A stretch of 25,286 nt of DNA from JBHHZI01 sp046757965 (lineage in GTDB: Bacteria; Acidobacteriota; Polarisedimenticolia; SMYD01), in NCBI GenBank assembly GCA_046757965.1, contig JBHHZI010000031.1:1-25286 (forward strand), in the 5' to 3' direction. Below the pieces are notes generated by a model. It saw only the letters and a program-made list of their open reading frames with translations. It did not search any database and was not told the origin of the DNA. Below are positions 1 to 7,046 of the stretch, piece by piece. The translations under genes were made by a program, and so were the position numbers. How positions within the stretch are numbered: the stretch's first letter is position 1; each line of letters begins with the position of its first letter.

Positions 1-165
1 TCCTGTGTTTCACCAACCGTCGGCCTCGATCTGCTCTCTGGCTCATCAGGTTCTCCTGCAACGGCCGGTCGCCCTTCCCGGCGCGCCGTATGATGACAGA
101 AGCCCGCGCCGGTTTGAAGGGCTGTTTGTGCGGTCCCCGGACGCGTGGTAGGGTCGAGGCCGCCG
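1..165. other. Left-edge non-coding stretch
   Basis: No coding region is convincing here. Reading frames that cross this stretch are shadows of the aminotransferase gene that follows. A TATGAT hexamer lies at 89-94 (listed separately). Nothing else is recognisable, and any upstream gene lies outside the window. Confidence 0.5.
89..94 (+). promoter_or_regulatory. Possible -10 element (TATGAT) of the aminotransferase gene
   Basis: TATGAT matches the sigma70 -10 consensus at 5 of 6 positions and stands out in GC-rich surroundings, about 70 nt before the chosen start codon. No acceptable -35 hexamer sits 16-18 bp upstream, so the call is weak. Confidence 0.25.
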
Positions 166-1101
166 ATGAGCGAGATGGTCTGGATAGATGGTCGCGTCCA
201 CGCGCGCGAGGAAGCCAAGATCTCCGCCTTCGATCACGGCTTCCTGTATGGCGATTCGATCTACGAGACGATTCGCACCGCTCGCGGCCGGCCCTTTCTC
301 CTGGACCGCCACCTCTCCCGGCTGAGACAGTCCGCCGCCATCGTGGAGATGGTGCTCAGCCGCGGGGACCGGTTCTTCGCGGACGCCATCACCAACACCC
401 TCGCCGCGGTCGACCACCCCGAGAGCGCGATCCGGATCGTCGTGACCCGCGGTGTCGGTGACCTGGGTTACGAGCGACACCTTTGCGGCGCGCTGACCAC
501 CTTGATCTATGTCCGGCCGATGCCCTCCATTCGAGAGCCCGGCCCACGGCGGGGAGTGAGAATTGCCGTCGTGGACATCCGTCGAAACGATCGCAGTGCG
601 GTCTCTCCGGCGGCGAAGACCAGCAACCTGCTCAACAACATCCTCGGGTCGTACCAGGCTCAGAAGCAGGGCGCCGAGGAGGGCATCATGCTCAACCGGG
701 ACGGCTACGTCGCCGAGGGCACCATGAGCAATCTGTTCATCGTCCGCCGGGAACGGGTACAGACCCCTCCCCTCGACGTGGGTATTCTGCCAGGCATCAC
801 TCGGGGATTCGTTCTCGACCTGGCTCGCTCGGCCGGCCTCGATGTCGTCGAGAGGCGATTTCGCCCAGACCAGCTCACCGCAGCGGACGAGGTCTTTCTG
901 ACCGGGACCACCAAGGGGATCCTCCCGGTGACCCGGGTCGATCGTCATGCGATCGGCGACGGCTCCCCCGGGCCGATCACGCGCCGATTGATTCACCTGT
1001 TCGACGCCGCCGAGGATGAGATCGTCGCCGGAGGCGATGCCGCATCGCCGGCTGACGCGGAGACGAAGCGCCCGGCGCCATCGGGAGTGAAACGCAGGTA
1101 G
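166..1101 (+). CDS. Aminotransferase class IV (branched-chain / D-amino acid / aminodeoxychorismate lyase superfamily)
   Basis: This is a PLP-dependent fold-type IV enzyme of about 311 residues. The N-terminus has the family pattern ISAFDHGFLYGDSIYETIR. The Schiff-base lysine is K151 in AAKTSNLLNN. The cofactor-binding segment around E184 reads VAEGTMSNLF, followed by GILPGITRG. The motif spelling (E-G-T-x-S-N) is closer to D-alanine transaminase-like and generic class IV members than to classical IlvE, so the substrate is not assigned. I chose ATG 166 over an upstream in-frame GTG at 145 because a GAGG lies about 7 nt before it and the encoded N-terminus fits the family. The last 30 or so residues (Ala/Asp/Lys-rich) lie beyond the conserved fold and overlap the end of the opposite-strand lpxH gene by 109 bp. 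Confidence 0.88.
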   Translation: MSEMVWIDGRVHAREEAKISAFDHGFLYGDSIYETIRTARGRPFLLDRHLSRLRQSAAIVEMVLSRGDRFFADAITNTLAAVDHPESAIRIVVTRGVGDLGYERHLCGALTTLIYVRPMPSIREPGPRRGVRIAVVDIRRNDRSAVSPAAKTSNLLNNILGSYQAQKQGAEEGIMLNRDGYVAEGTMSNLFIVRRERVQTPPLDVGILPGITRGFVLDLARSAGLDVVERRFRPDQLTAADEVFLTGTTKGILPVTRVDRHAIGDGSPGPITRRLIHLFDAAEDEIVAGGDAASPADAETKRPAPSGVKRR

Positions 1102-1763
1102 CGCTCATCCCGACGCCAGTCGGGCAGGACCCAGACATGCCCTCCGTCGACGTCTATCGACATTTCCCGGTGGAAGTGCCCCAGCACGATCCCGTCGTGA
1201 CCGGAACGGGCCGCCTGGCGGCCGAATGCCTCGAGAGTCGCCACCGGGATGGAGGACTTGTGCCGCCGGTTGGTTCCCCGTAGCCGCTTCTCGAGGTGGT
1301 TGGCCAGCCGCCGTCCCGCGACGGCCGGCAACAAACCCAGCCCCATCCGGACCGGCCACGAGCGGCTGCAAGCCCTCCAGACCCTGTAGGGGCGGTCAGC
1401 CTCGTTGACCAGATCCCCGTGCGCCACGAGCAGTCGCCGGGAACCGATTGATTCGGTGAGCGAGACGCCGGCGACCTCCACGAACGGATCTCCCGTCCAG
1501 TTCTCGCCGACGAAGTAGTCCCGATTGCCCTCCACATACTTGAACTCCACGCCGGCCCGTCGAACTTCCCGCAGCACGTCAAGAACCTGCGCCTGGGTCG
1601 GCGACAGAAAACGGCGGCGCGCGACCCAGACATTGAACAGGTCGCCGACGATGACACAGGTCCGGGTCGTGCCCGCCAGCGACCGCAGGAAGCTCAGAAA
1701 AGCGCGAAGATCTGGATCGTCCTCGACGAGATGAACGTCTGCAACGAGGACCAGATCGGACAT
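993..1763 (-). CDS. lpxH: UDP-2,3-diacylglucosamine diphosphatase-like metallophosphoesterase (LpxH family)
   Basis: LpxH removes UMP from UDP-2,3-diacylglucosamine to give lipid X in lipid A synthesis, at the inner face of the cytoplasmic membrane. All metal ligands of the calcineurin-like fold are visible: D9/H11 (ADVHL), D41 (GDLF), N80 (EGNRDYF), H115 (AHGD) and H196/H198 (GHFH). Their numbering is almost the same as in E. coli LpxH. At 256 residues the length is normal, with about 25 extra C-terminal Ala/Ser-rich residues encoded in the overlap with the convergent aminotransferase gene. It is the last gene of the minus-strand queuosine run, starting 6 nt after the lipoprotein stop codon. 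Its start lacks a clear ribosome binding site, so it is probably translated by coupling. A related phosphoesterase with another substrate cannot be excluded. Confidence 0.82.
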   Translation of the reverse strand: MSDLVLVADVHLVEDDPDLRAFLSFLRSLAGTTRTCVIVGDLFNVWVARRRFLSPTQAQVLDVLREVRRAGVEFKYVEGNRDYFVGENWTGDPFVEVAGVSLTESIGSRRLLVAHGDLVNEADRPYRVWRACSRSWPVRMGLGLLPAVAGRRLANHLEKRLRGTNRRHKSSIPVATLEAFGRQAARSGHDGIVLGHFHREMSIDVDGGHVWVLPDWRRDERYLRFTPDGAGRFVSASAGDAASPPATISSSAASNR

Positions 1764-1769
1764 CGGGGG

Positions 1770-2225
1770 CTAGTTGCCACCCATATCGAGCATGCCGGCG
1801 GTCGGGTGGGGATGGTGCACCAGCAGGGCGTTGAACGCCGTGCGAACCCTGGCATTGCCGCCGGAGATCTCGGCGATGATGCTCTTCTTGCCGCGAATCT
1901 TGTGATTGCGCAGATAGACCACCACCGCATGCGCCCTGAGCAGAGCAGCGTTGAGCGTGCTCATCGCCGACTCGAGTTCCTCGACGCTCGCCTCGTCGGC
2001 GCGGGCGACGACATCGCTCGTATCGGCAAGAGCTGTCTCCTGTGCCCGGCGGGCCTCCCGGTAACGCTGGGCCTCGTCATCCTCGAGCACCGAGAGGTCC
2101 GCGGCCGAGACGACATCCACCTTCGCGGACCCGGAGCCGGCCGCGTTTTCCGGCCCGGAACTGCACCCGGCGACCCAGACCAGCGGCAGGACACACAGAA
2201 GGCAGCTAGAGATCTTCGGACGCAT
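1770..2225 (-). CDS. Hypothetical lipoprotein, helical
   Basis: A 151-residue protein with a type II signal peptide: basic start, hydrophobic core LLCVLPLVW, then lipobox VAGC with the lipidated Cys at 21. The mature part is short and rich in Glu, Ala and Arg, and looks mostly helical (about residues 45-110). It ends in a His/Pro segment (HHPHP) and DMGGN. I do not recognise a family. The ATG lies 20 nt inside the 3' end of tgt, and the stop is 6 nt before lpxH, so it is co-transcribed and probably translationally coupled with both. Its place next to lpxH allows an envelope role, which is inference only. Confidence 0.7.
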   Translation of the reverse strand: MRPKISSCLLCVLPLVWVAGCSSGPENAAGSGSAKVDVVSAADLSVLEDDEAQRYREARRAQETALADTSDVVARADEASVEELESAMSTLNAALLRAHAVVVYLRNHKIRGKKSIIAEISGGNARVRTAFNALLVHHPHPTAGMLDMGGN

Positions 2226-3381
2226 CGCCGCGAATCGTACCAGAGGCGACAGGCGGTATCAATGCGTCGAGACAGGCAGGGTCACCCCTGACATACGCCG
2301 CCCGAAAGTCGGCGAGACGGCCGGCGCTGATGGCCGCGCGGGACGCGGCCATCAGTCGCTGATAGTGCGTCAGGTTATGGAGGGTGTTGAGGCGCAGGCC
2401 GTAGATCTCGCCTGCCATGAAGAGGTGCCGGAGGTAGGCGCGGGAATGGTGCGTGCAGGCGTCACACGGACACCCGGTCTCCACCGGCGCGGCGTCCTCC
2501 CGGTGGTGACTGTTCCGGATCTGGACACGCCCACCCGCCACGAACAGCGTGCCGTTTCTTGCGTTGCGTGTCGGCATGACGCAATCGAAGAGGTCCATGC
2601 CGTACCCGATCATTTCCAGGAGGTCCCCGGGCGAGCCGACGCCCATCAGGTAGCGTGGACCGGCGGGGGGAAGCCAGGCCGCCGTGCTCGCCACGATCCG
2701 GGCGACCTCCTCTCGCGACTCTCCCACGCTGACGCCCCCGATGGCCACCCCATCGAATCCCGTGGCCAGAGTGCGCTCGACGGATTCGCGGCGCAGGTCC
2801 TCGAACAGGCCGCCCTGCACGATGCCGAAGAGCGCCGCCGGTCCCCGGCGCGCGGCCAGGCAGCGCTCTCCCCAGGCCGCGCTGCGTATCATGGCTCGCG
2901 CCGCGGCATCCCGATCCCCCGGCTGCCCGGTGCATTCATCGAGCGCCATGATCACGTCGCTGCCCAGGTCCTCCTGGGCGGCGACACTGGACGCGGGGGT
3001 CAGCTCGATGCGAGAGCCATCCAGATGAGATCGAAACACCACACCCGAATCGTCGATGCACCGGCGCGAGGCAAGGCTGAAGACCTGGTAGCCCCCGGAA
3101 TCGGTCAGGATGGGACCGTCCCATCCACCGAAGATGTGCAGACCACCGAGCTTCCGGATCGTGGCCGTGCCGGGTCGAACGATCAGGTGGTAGGTGTTGG
3201 CGAGGATCATGCCCGCACCGGTGGTGCGCACCTCGGAAGGGGAGACCGCCTTGACCGCCGCGGACGTGCCGACCGGCATGAAGGCCGGTGTCTCGACCGC
3301 ACCCCTCGGCGTGTGGAGCGTGGCACGCCGCGCCCCGCACGGATCCGTGGCGGTGATCTGAAACCGGTACCCGGATCTCAT
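2206..3381 (-). CDS. tgt: Queuine tRNA-ribosyltransferase (tRNA-guanine transglycosylase)
   Basis: Tgt exchanges guanine-34 of tRNAs with GUN anticodons for the queuosine precursor preQ1. The 391-residue length is typical. Visible hallmarks are TDSGGYQ with the active-site acid D94, ALDECT, GIVQGG, and FDCVMPTRNARNG with the covalent nucleophile D267. The zinc site is C305-x-C307-x2-C310 with H336 in RLNTLHNL. I chose the ATG at 3381 because the family starts near RFQI and because this ATG overlaps the queA stop by 4 nt (ATGA). A longer in-frame extension to 3597 only re-reads queA in another frame. It sits with queA, queC and queE, which supports the bacterial preQ1 pathway rather than queuine salvage. 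Confidence 0.95.
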   Translation of the reverse strand: MRSGYRFQITATDPCGARRATLHTPRGAVETPAFMPVGTSAAVKAVSPSEVRTTGAGMILANTYHLIVRPGTATIRKLGGLHIFGGWDGPILTDSGGYQVFSLASRRCIDDSGVVFRSHLDGSRIELTPASSVAAQEDLGSDVIMALDECTGQPGDRDAAARAMIRSAAWGERCLAARRGPAALFGIVQGGLFEDLRRESVERTLATGFDGVAIGGVSVGESREEVARIVASTAAWLPPAGPRYLMGVGSPGDLLEMIGYGMDLFDCVMPTRNARNGTLFVAGGRVQIRNSHHREDAAPVETGCPCDACTHHSRAYLRHLFMAGEIYGLRLNTLHNLTHYQRLMAASRAAISAGRLADFRAAYVRGDPACLDALIPPVASGTIRGDASEDL

Positions 3382-4484
3382 CGGCCGGCCTCCCCGGCCG
3401 GGAGGATGAGCATCGCATCGCCGTAGGAGTAGAACCGATAGGCGTGCCGGACAGCGGCCCGATACGCATCGAGGACCGCTTCCCTGGATGCGAAGGCGCT
3501 CACCAGCATCAGCAGGGTGGACCGCGGCAGATGGAAGTTCGTCAGAAGAGCATCGACGACCCGGAAGGAATGGCCGGGCGTGACGAACAGACGGCAATCG
3601 CCTTCCCCGGATCTCACCCGCCCTCCGTCGACGGCGCAGGCCTCCAGGACGCGGACCACGGTCGTGCCACAGGCGACCACCCGTCCCCCGTTCTCCCGCG
3701 TCCGGCGGATCGACGTCGCCGTGCTCGCCGGCAAGCTGAAGCGCTCCGATACGAGGACATGATCCTCCACGCGGGCCTCACTCACCGGACGGAAGGTCCC
3801 GGGACCGACAAGCAGGGTCAGCGTGGACACCGCGATGTCCCGGGCGGCCAGATCGGCCAGCACGTCGGCGGTGAAATGCAGCCCGGCCGTCGGCGCCGCC
3901 ACGGCACCCGGGCAGGCCGCGAAGATCGTCTGGTAACGCGCCCGATCGTCCGGCGACGGCGGACCGGTCGGGTCCCGCCGGATGTACGGCGGCAACGGCA
4001 TCCGCCCGCAGGCTTCAAGGAGGCGGGCCACCGTCGACCCGTGCCCGGCACCGCCCCGGCCGGCAGCGGCCCGGAACGCGACCACGGCCTCGCCGTGTTC
4101 CCTCTCCTCGACAATGGCGGCGGCCATCCCGTCGGGCAGGGACACCCACTGACCGAGGCGCGGCCGGCGCGACGCTCGCAGGAGACAGAACCAGTGTTCC
4201 TGGCCTGATGGGGCGGGCCAACCGATGGCCGGCCGCATCACCAGGAACTCGACCCGCCCGCCGGTCGCCTTCTGTCCCCACAGCCGACAGGGTACGACCT
4301 GCGCATCGTTGACCACGACGAGATCTCCCGGTCGCAGAAACTCGGCGAACTCTCGAAAGCGGTGATGAGACCATCGTCCGCCGGAACGATCCATCACCAG
4401 CATCCGCGAAGCATCCCGGCGTTCCGGCGGCGACTGGGCAATGGACGCAGGAGGCAACACGTAGTCGAACAGGGAGACATCCAT
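3378..4484 (-). CDS. queA: S-adenosylmethionine:tRNA ribosyltransferase-isomerase
   Basis: QueA transfers and isomerises the ribosyl group of SAM onto preQ1-34 of tRNA to form epoxyqueuosine. The protein has 368 residues, slightly longer than the usual 340-356. Family landmarks are FDYVLPP at the start, LVVVNDAQVVPCRLWGQK, RYQTIFA, the signature PTAGLHFT, and NFHLPRSTLLMLVSAFA followed by YRFYSYGDAMLI near the end. The stop overlaps the tgt start by 4 nt, and the gene begins 7 nt after the queC stop. Order and spacing show an operon in which the substrate base is made (queE, queC), inserted (tgt) and modified (queA). Confidence 0.95.
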   Translation of the reverse strand: MDVSLFDYVLPPASIAQSPPERRDASRMLVMDRSGGRWSHHRFREFAEFLRPGDLVVVNDAQVVPCRLWGQKATGGRVEFLVMRPAIGWPAPSGQEHWFCLLRASRRPRLGQWVSLPDGMAAAIVEEREHGEAVVAFRAAAGRGGAGHGSTVARLLEACGRMPLPPYIRRDPTGPPSPDDRARYQTIFAACPGAVAAPTAGLHFTADVLADLAARDIAVSTLTLLVGPGTFRPVSEARVEDHVLVSERFSLPASTATSIRRTRENGGRVVACGTTVVRVLEACAVDGGRVRSGEGDCRLFVTPGHSFRVVDALLTNFHLPRSTLLMLVSAFASREAVLDAYRAAVRHAYRFYSYGDAMLILPAGEAGR

Positions 4485-4491
4485 GACGCGT

Positions 4492-5325
4492 TCAGGATCG
4501 ACCGCGGGACGGGCCGACCGTGGCGAGGAAGCCTTTCAGTCGGTCGATGATCGCGCGGGATCGTGACGCCGCTCCTTCCATGGGCGACGGGGCCACGCCT
4601 TGGTCCAGGGAGCCCTCCACGGCCGGCGGAACCACGCCGTGGTCGAGGGGGTCGTCCACGCCGGCGCCGGCGAAGCCCTCCCGTCGCAGCCGGCACGAGT
4701 CACATCGGCGGCAGGGGACGCTCTCGCTGCGATAGCAGGACCAGGTGAGATGAAACGGCAGGCCGAGGGCCACGCCGGAGCGAACGATCTCCGCCTTGCT
4801 GGCGTGGATCACAGGAGTGAGCAGTCGCACATGCGTGGTCGGCCGCGTGCCCTCATCGACGGCTCGCGCGAACGCATCGCAGAACGCCTGCCGGCAGTCT
4901 GGATAACCGGAGGAGTCCTCCTCGACCGCTCCGATAATGACCGCCTCCGCACCGAGCGCCTCGGCCCAGGACACGGCCGCCGCCAGGAGGTTGGCGTTGC
5001 GAAACGGCACGTAGGTGACCGGGATCGTCTCCGATGCAGGCGAGGCGTCCGGCACCGGAATGCCGGGGTCGGTGAGGGCCGAACCACCGATGCGAGCCAG
5101 GTACCCGAGGTCGATCACGAGACGGTGCGTCGCCTCGAAGTGATGGGCGAGGGCACCGAAGCAGACGCGTTCCCGGTTGGCGGTGCGCTGGCGGTAGGTG
5201 GCGTGCAGGCACGCGAGCCGGTACGTCCGGGCAGCAGTCGCCGCCGCGACGGCGGAGTCCATGCCACCGGACAGCAGCACCACCGCCAGTGGCCGCTGTC
5301 TGCCGTCTCTGCCCGTCACCGCCAT
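4492..5325 (-). CDS. queC: 7-cyano-7-deazaguanine (preQ0) synthase
   Basis: QueC converts 7-carboxy-7-deazaguanine to preQ0 using ATP and ammonia. The ATP-pyrophosphatase P-loop is SGGMDS at residues 19-24. Further family segments are VPFRNANLL and IIGAVEEDSSGYPDCR. The C-terminal zinc cysteines are one in WSC and three in PCRRCDSC. A good ribosome binding site (GGGAG) precedes the ATG. The protein has 277 residues; the conserved fold ends near residue 222. The remaining 55 residues form an unusual tail that contains a 13-residue imperfect tandem repeat (LDHGVVPPAVEG / LDQGVAPSPMEG type) from a duplicated 39-bp DNA unit. The tail is probably not needed for catalysis. Confidence 0.93.
   Translation of the reverse strand: MAVTGRDGRQRPLAVVLLSGGMDSAVAAATAARTYRLACLHATYRQRTANRERVCFGALAHHFEATHRLVIDLGYLARIGGSALTDPGIPVPDASPASETIPVTYVPFRNANLLAAAVSWAEALGAEAVIIGAVEEDSSGYPDCRQAFCDAFARAVDEGTRPTTHVRLLTPVIHASKAEIVRSGVALGLPFHLTWSCYRSESVPCRRCDSCRLRREGFAGAGVDDPLDHGVVPPAVEGSLDQGVAPSPMEGAASRSRAIIDRLKGFLATVGPSRGRS
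4578..4655. repeat. Two imperfect 39-bp tandem units inside the queC 3' end
   Basis: Units 4578-4616 and 4617-4655 match at 29 of 39 positions when aligned without gaps. The period is a multiple of three, so the reading frame is kept and the tail of QueC carries two related 13-residue repeats. The divergence suggests an old in-frame duplication in a tail free of constraint. Confidence 0.6.
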
Positions 5326-5365
5326 GCTCTCTCCCGCTTCCCTCCCGGCGCCTCCTCGTGCGCCG

Positions 5366-5390
5366 TCCCGGCCGGGAACTCCTGATTGTA
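5366..5390 (-). promoter_or_regulatory. Possible internal promoter or operator between queE and queC
   Basis: The 75-bp gap between queE and queC is the largest one inside the minus-strand operon. On the minus strand it has TACAAT (5385-5390), a good -10 hexamer, and a perfect 12-bp palindrome TCCCGGCCGGGA (5366-5377) between it and the queC ribosome binding site. No -35 match was found at the right distance. In GC-rich DNA the palindrome could be chance. Confidence 0.25.
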
Positions 5391-5400
5391 GTGTGTCGCT

Positions 5401-6096
5401 CTACACGCCGCGGGTGGCGTGCGGCCACAGGATCTTGTGAATCTGGAGATTGAGGCGCACCGGCAGGTGCTCGGCCAGGATCCACTTCGCCAGCACGGCG
5501 GCGTCCAGGCGTCCCCAGGCCGGCGAGAAGAGAACCGGACAGACGTCCACCAGCGCCCGACCGCGGCTGCGCCGCGAGGAGAGCACCGCACAGGCCCAGT
5601 CGAAGTCGGACCGGTCGGCCAGCACGATCTTCACCTCGTCGGCAGGCCGCAGGAGGTCCAGGTTCTCCCACCGGTTGCGCGCCATCATGCCACTCGCCGG
5701 GGCCTTGATATCCAGGATCACGCTGGTGGCAGCGCGCGCCCGACCGATGTCCACATGCCCGCCGGTCTCGACCATCACCGCCGATGCCACGCCCGTCAGG
5801 CTGCGGAGCAGCTCGTCCACGCCGTCCTGTTCCAGCGGCTCACCGCCGGTGACGAGGACCAGACCGGCGCCCAGTTCGCGGACCCGTGCGATGATGGCAT
5901 CCAGTGCCATCGGCGTCCCGCCGGTGAAGGCGTAGGCAGTGTCACACCACACACAGCGAAGACCACAACCGGTCAACCTGACGAGGGTGCAGATCTCGCC
6001 GGCGCGGGTCGATTCCCCGGATACGCTGCGATAGATCTCGGTGACCATGAAACGCGGCGGCCGCGCCGTTCCGGGCGGCTGATGTCCCGCCCTCAT
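5401..6096 (-). CDS. queE: 7-carboxy-7-deazaguanine synthase (radical SAM)
   Basis: QueE is a radical SAM enzyme that contracts 6-carboxytetrahydropterin to 7-carboxy-7-deazaguanine, the step before QueC. The 4Fe-4S ligands are C44, C48 and C51 (CGLRCVWC, spacing C-x3-C-x2-C). VTGGEPLEQ is the SAM-contacting GGE motif, and LDIKAPASGM and EVKIVLADR are typical downstream segments. The ATG at 6096 overlaps the nfo stop by 4 nt (ATGA), which favours coupling. An internal ATG at 6048 would give the more typical N-terminus MVTEIYRSVSGES, and neither start has a clear Shine-Dalgarno. Length (231, or 215 from the inner start) is normal. Confidence 0.92.
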   Translation of the reverse strand: MRAGHQPPGTARPPRFMVTEIYRSVSGESTRAGEICTLVRLTGCGLRCVWCDTAYAFTGGTPMALDAIIARVRELGAGLVLVTGGEPLEQDGVDELLRSLTGVASAVMVETGGHVDIGRARAATSVILDIKAPASGMMARNRWENLDLLRPADEVKIVLADRSDFDWACAVLSSRRSRGRALVDVCPVLFSPAWGRLDAAVLAKWILAEHLPVRLNLQIHKILWPHATRGV

Positions 6097-7046
6097 CCGG
6101 CCCGGCGCCGCCGCATTCCGGGCTTCCGGCCGCCGGCAAGCCGACGCAGAACGCGCAGGTTCTGCACATCTTCCTGCAACTCCGGCCCCTTGGGTGTTTC
6201 CAGGATCAGGGGCAAGTGCCGCGTACGCGGATCATTGACCAGATGATAGAACGGCAACAGTCCCATCTCGCCGTCGCCCAGTCCGGCGTGGCGGTCCACA
6301 CGGCAGCCGAGCCCCTTCTTCGAATCGTTCACATGCACCGCGACCAGGCGATTCAGCCCCACGAGCCGGTCGAATTCATCCAGCGTCTCGTTCCACCCCT
6401 CGTCGGTGTGGATCGGATACCCGGCAGCGAAGACGTGGCAGGTATCGAGACAGACGGCGGCGCGGTCCGGGGCATCCAGCCGGTCGAGAATGGCGCGCAG
6501 GTGCTCGAATCTGTGCCCCAGAGTGGTCCCCTGGCCGGCGTGGGTCTCCGCCGCCGTGATCACGGCGCACGACCGGGTGGCCGCGTGCGCCCGGTTCAGG
6601 GCCCGGGAGATCCGCTCCAGACCTGCCGCCTCCCCCGACCCCACATGCGCGCCGGGATGGAACACCACCGTCGAGACTCCCAGCCGATGGCAGCGCCGGA
6701 TCTCGTCGATGAACGCCTCCACCGAGCGGTCCCAGAGTGCGGCATCCGGGCTCGCCAGATTGATCAGGTACGAGTCGTGGGACACCACGAACCGGATCCC
6801 GTGGGACTCGAGACCGGCCCTGAAGCGGAGCACCTCATCATCCGGGATCTTTCGGGCTCGCCACTGGTTGGACGACTTGGTGAAGATCTGCGTGGCCGTG
6901 CAGCCCACCGACCCGGCCCGCTCCACCGCACGGTCGAGCCCGCCGGCGATGCTCATGTGCGCTCCCACGACCAGAGCGCCGGATCCGGCCGCATGCTTCC
7001 GGGTTGAACTCAAGCCGACCGCCCTACTCTTTGATGATGGTGCCAA
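6093..7046 (-). CDS. nfo: Endonuclease IV (AP endonuclease)
   Basis: Nfo cleaves DNA 5' of abasic sites in base excision repair, using three zinc ions in a TIM barrel. Visible motifs are GAHMSIAGG, FHPGAHVG, AAETHAGQGTTLG (zinc ligand Glu kept, though the usual ENTAGQG is altered), VCLDTCHVFAAGYP, HVNDSKKGLGCRVDRHAGLG and LETPKG. The 317 residues include about 25 extra N-terminal residues before the family start. A GTG just before GAHMSIAGG could be the real initiator. From the annotated ATG the gene overlaps the M1 peptidase stop by 23 nt. The basic C-terminus (RRRRAG) ends in the queE start. It has no functional link to queuosine that I can see. Confidence 0.93.
   Translation of the reverse strand: MAPSSKSRAVGLSSTRKHAAGSGALVVGAHMSIAGGLDRAVERAGSVGCTATQIFTKSSNQWRARKIPDDEVLRFRAGLESHGIRFVVSHDSYLINLASPDAALWDRSVEAFIDEIRRCHRLGVSTVVFHPGAHVGSGEAAGLERISRALNRAHAATRSCAVITAAETHAGQGTTLGHRFEHLRAILDRLDAPDRAAVCLDTCHVFAAGYPIHTDEGWNETLDEFDRLVGLNRLVAVHVNDSKKGLGCRVDRHAGLGDGEMGLLPFYHLVNDPRTRHLPLILETPKGPELQEDVQNLRVLRRLAGGRKPGMRRRRAG

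Noticed and set aside
46..996. 316-codon open frame on the minus strand
   Set aside because: It lies antisense to the aminotransferase, has no family motifs and reads as low-complexity Arg/Gly/Asp-rich sequence, the usual shadow in GC-rich DNA.
4578..4655. Repeat array that might be CRISPR-like
   Set aside because: Only two diverged tandem units with no spacers, in frame inside queC.
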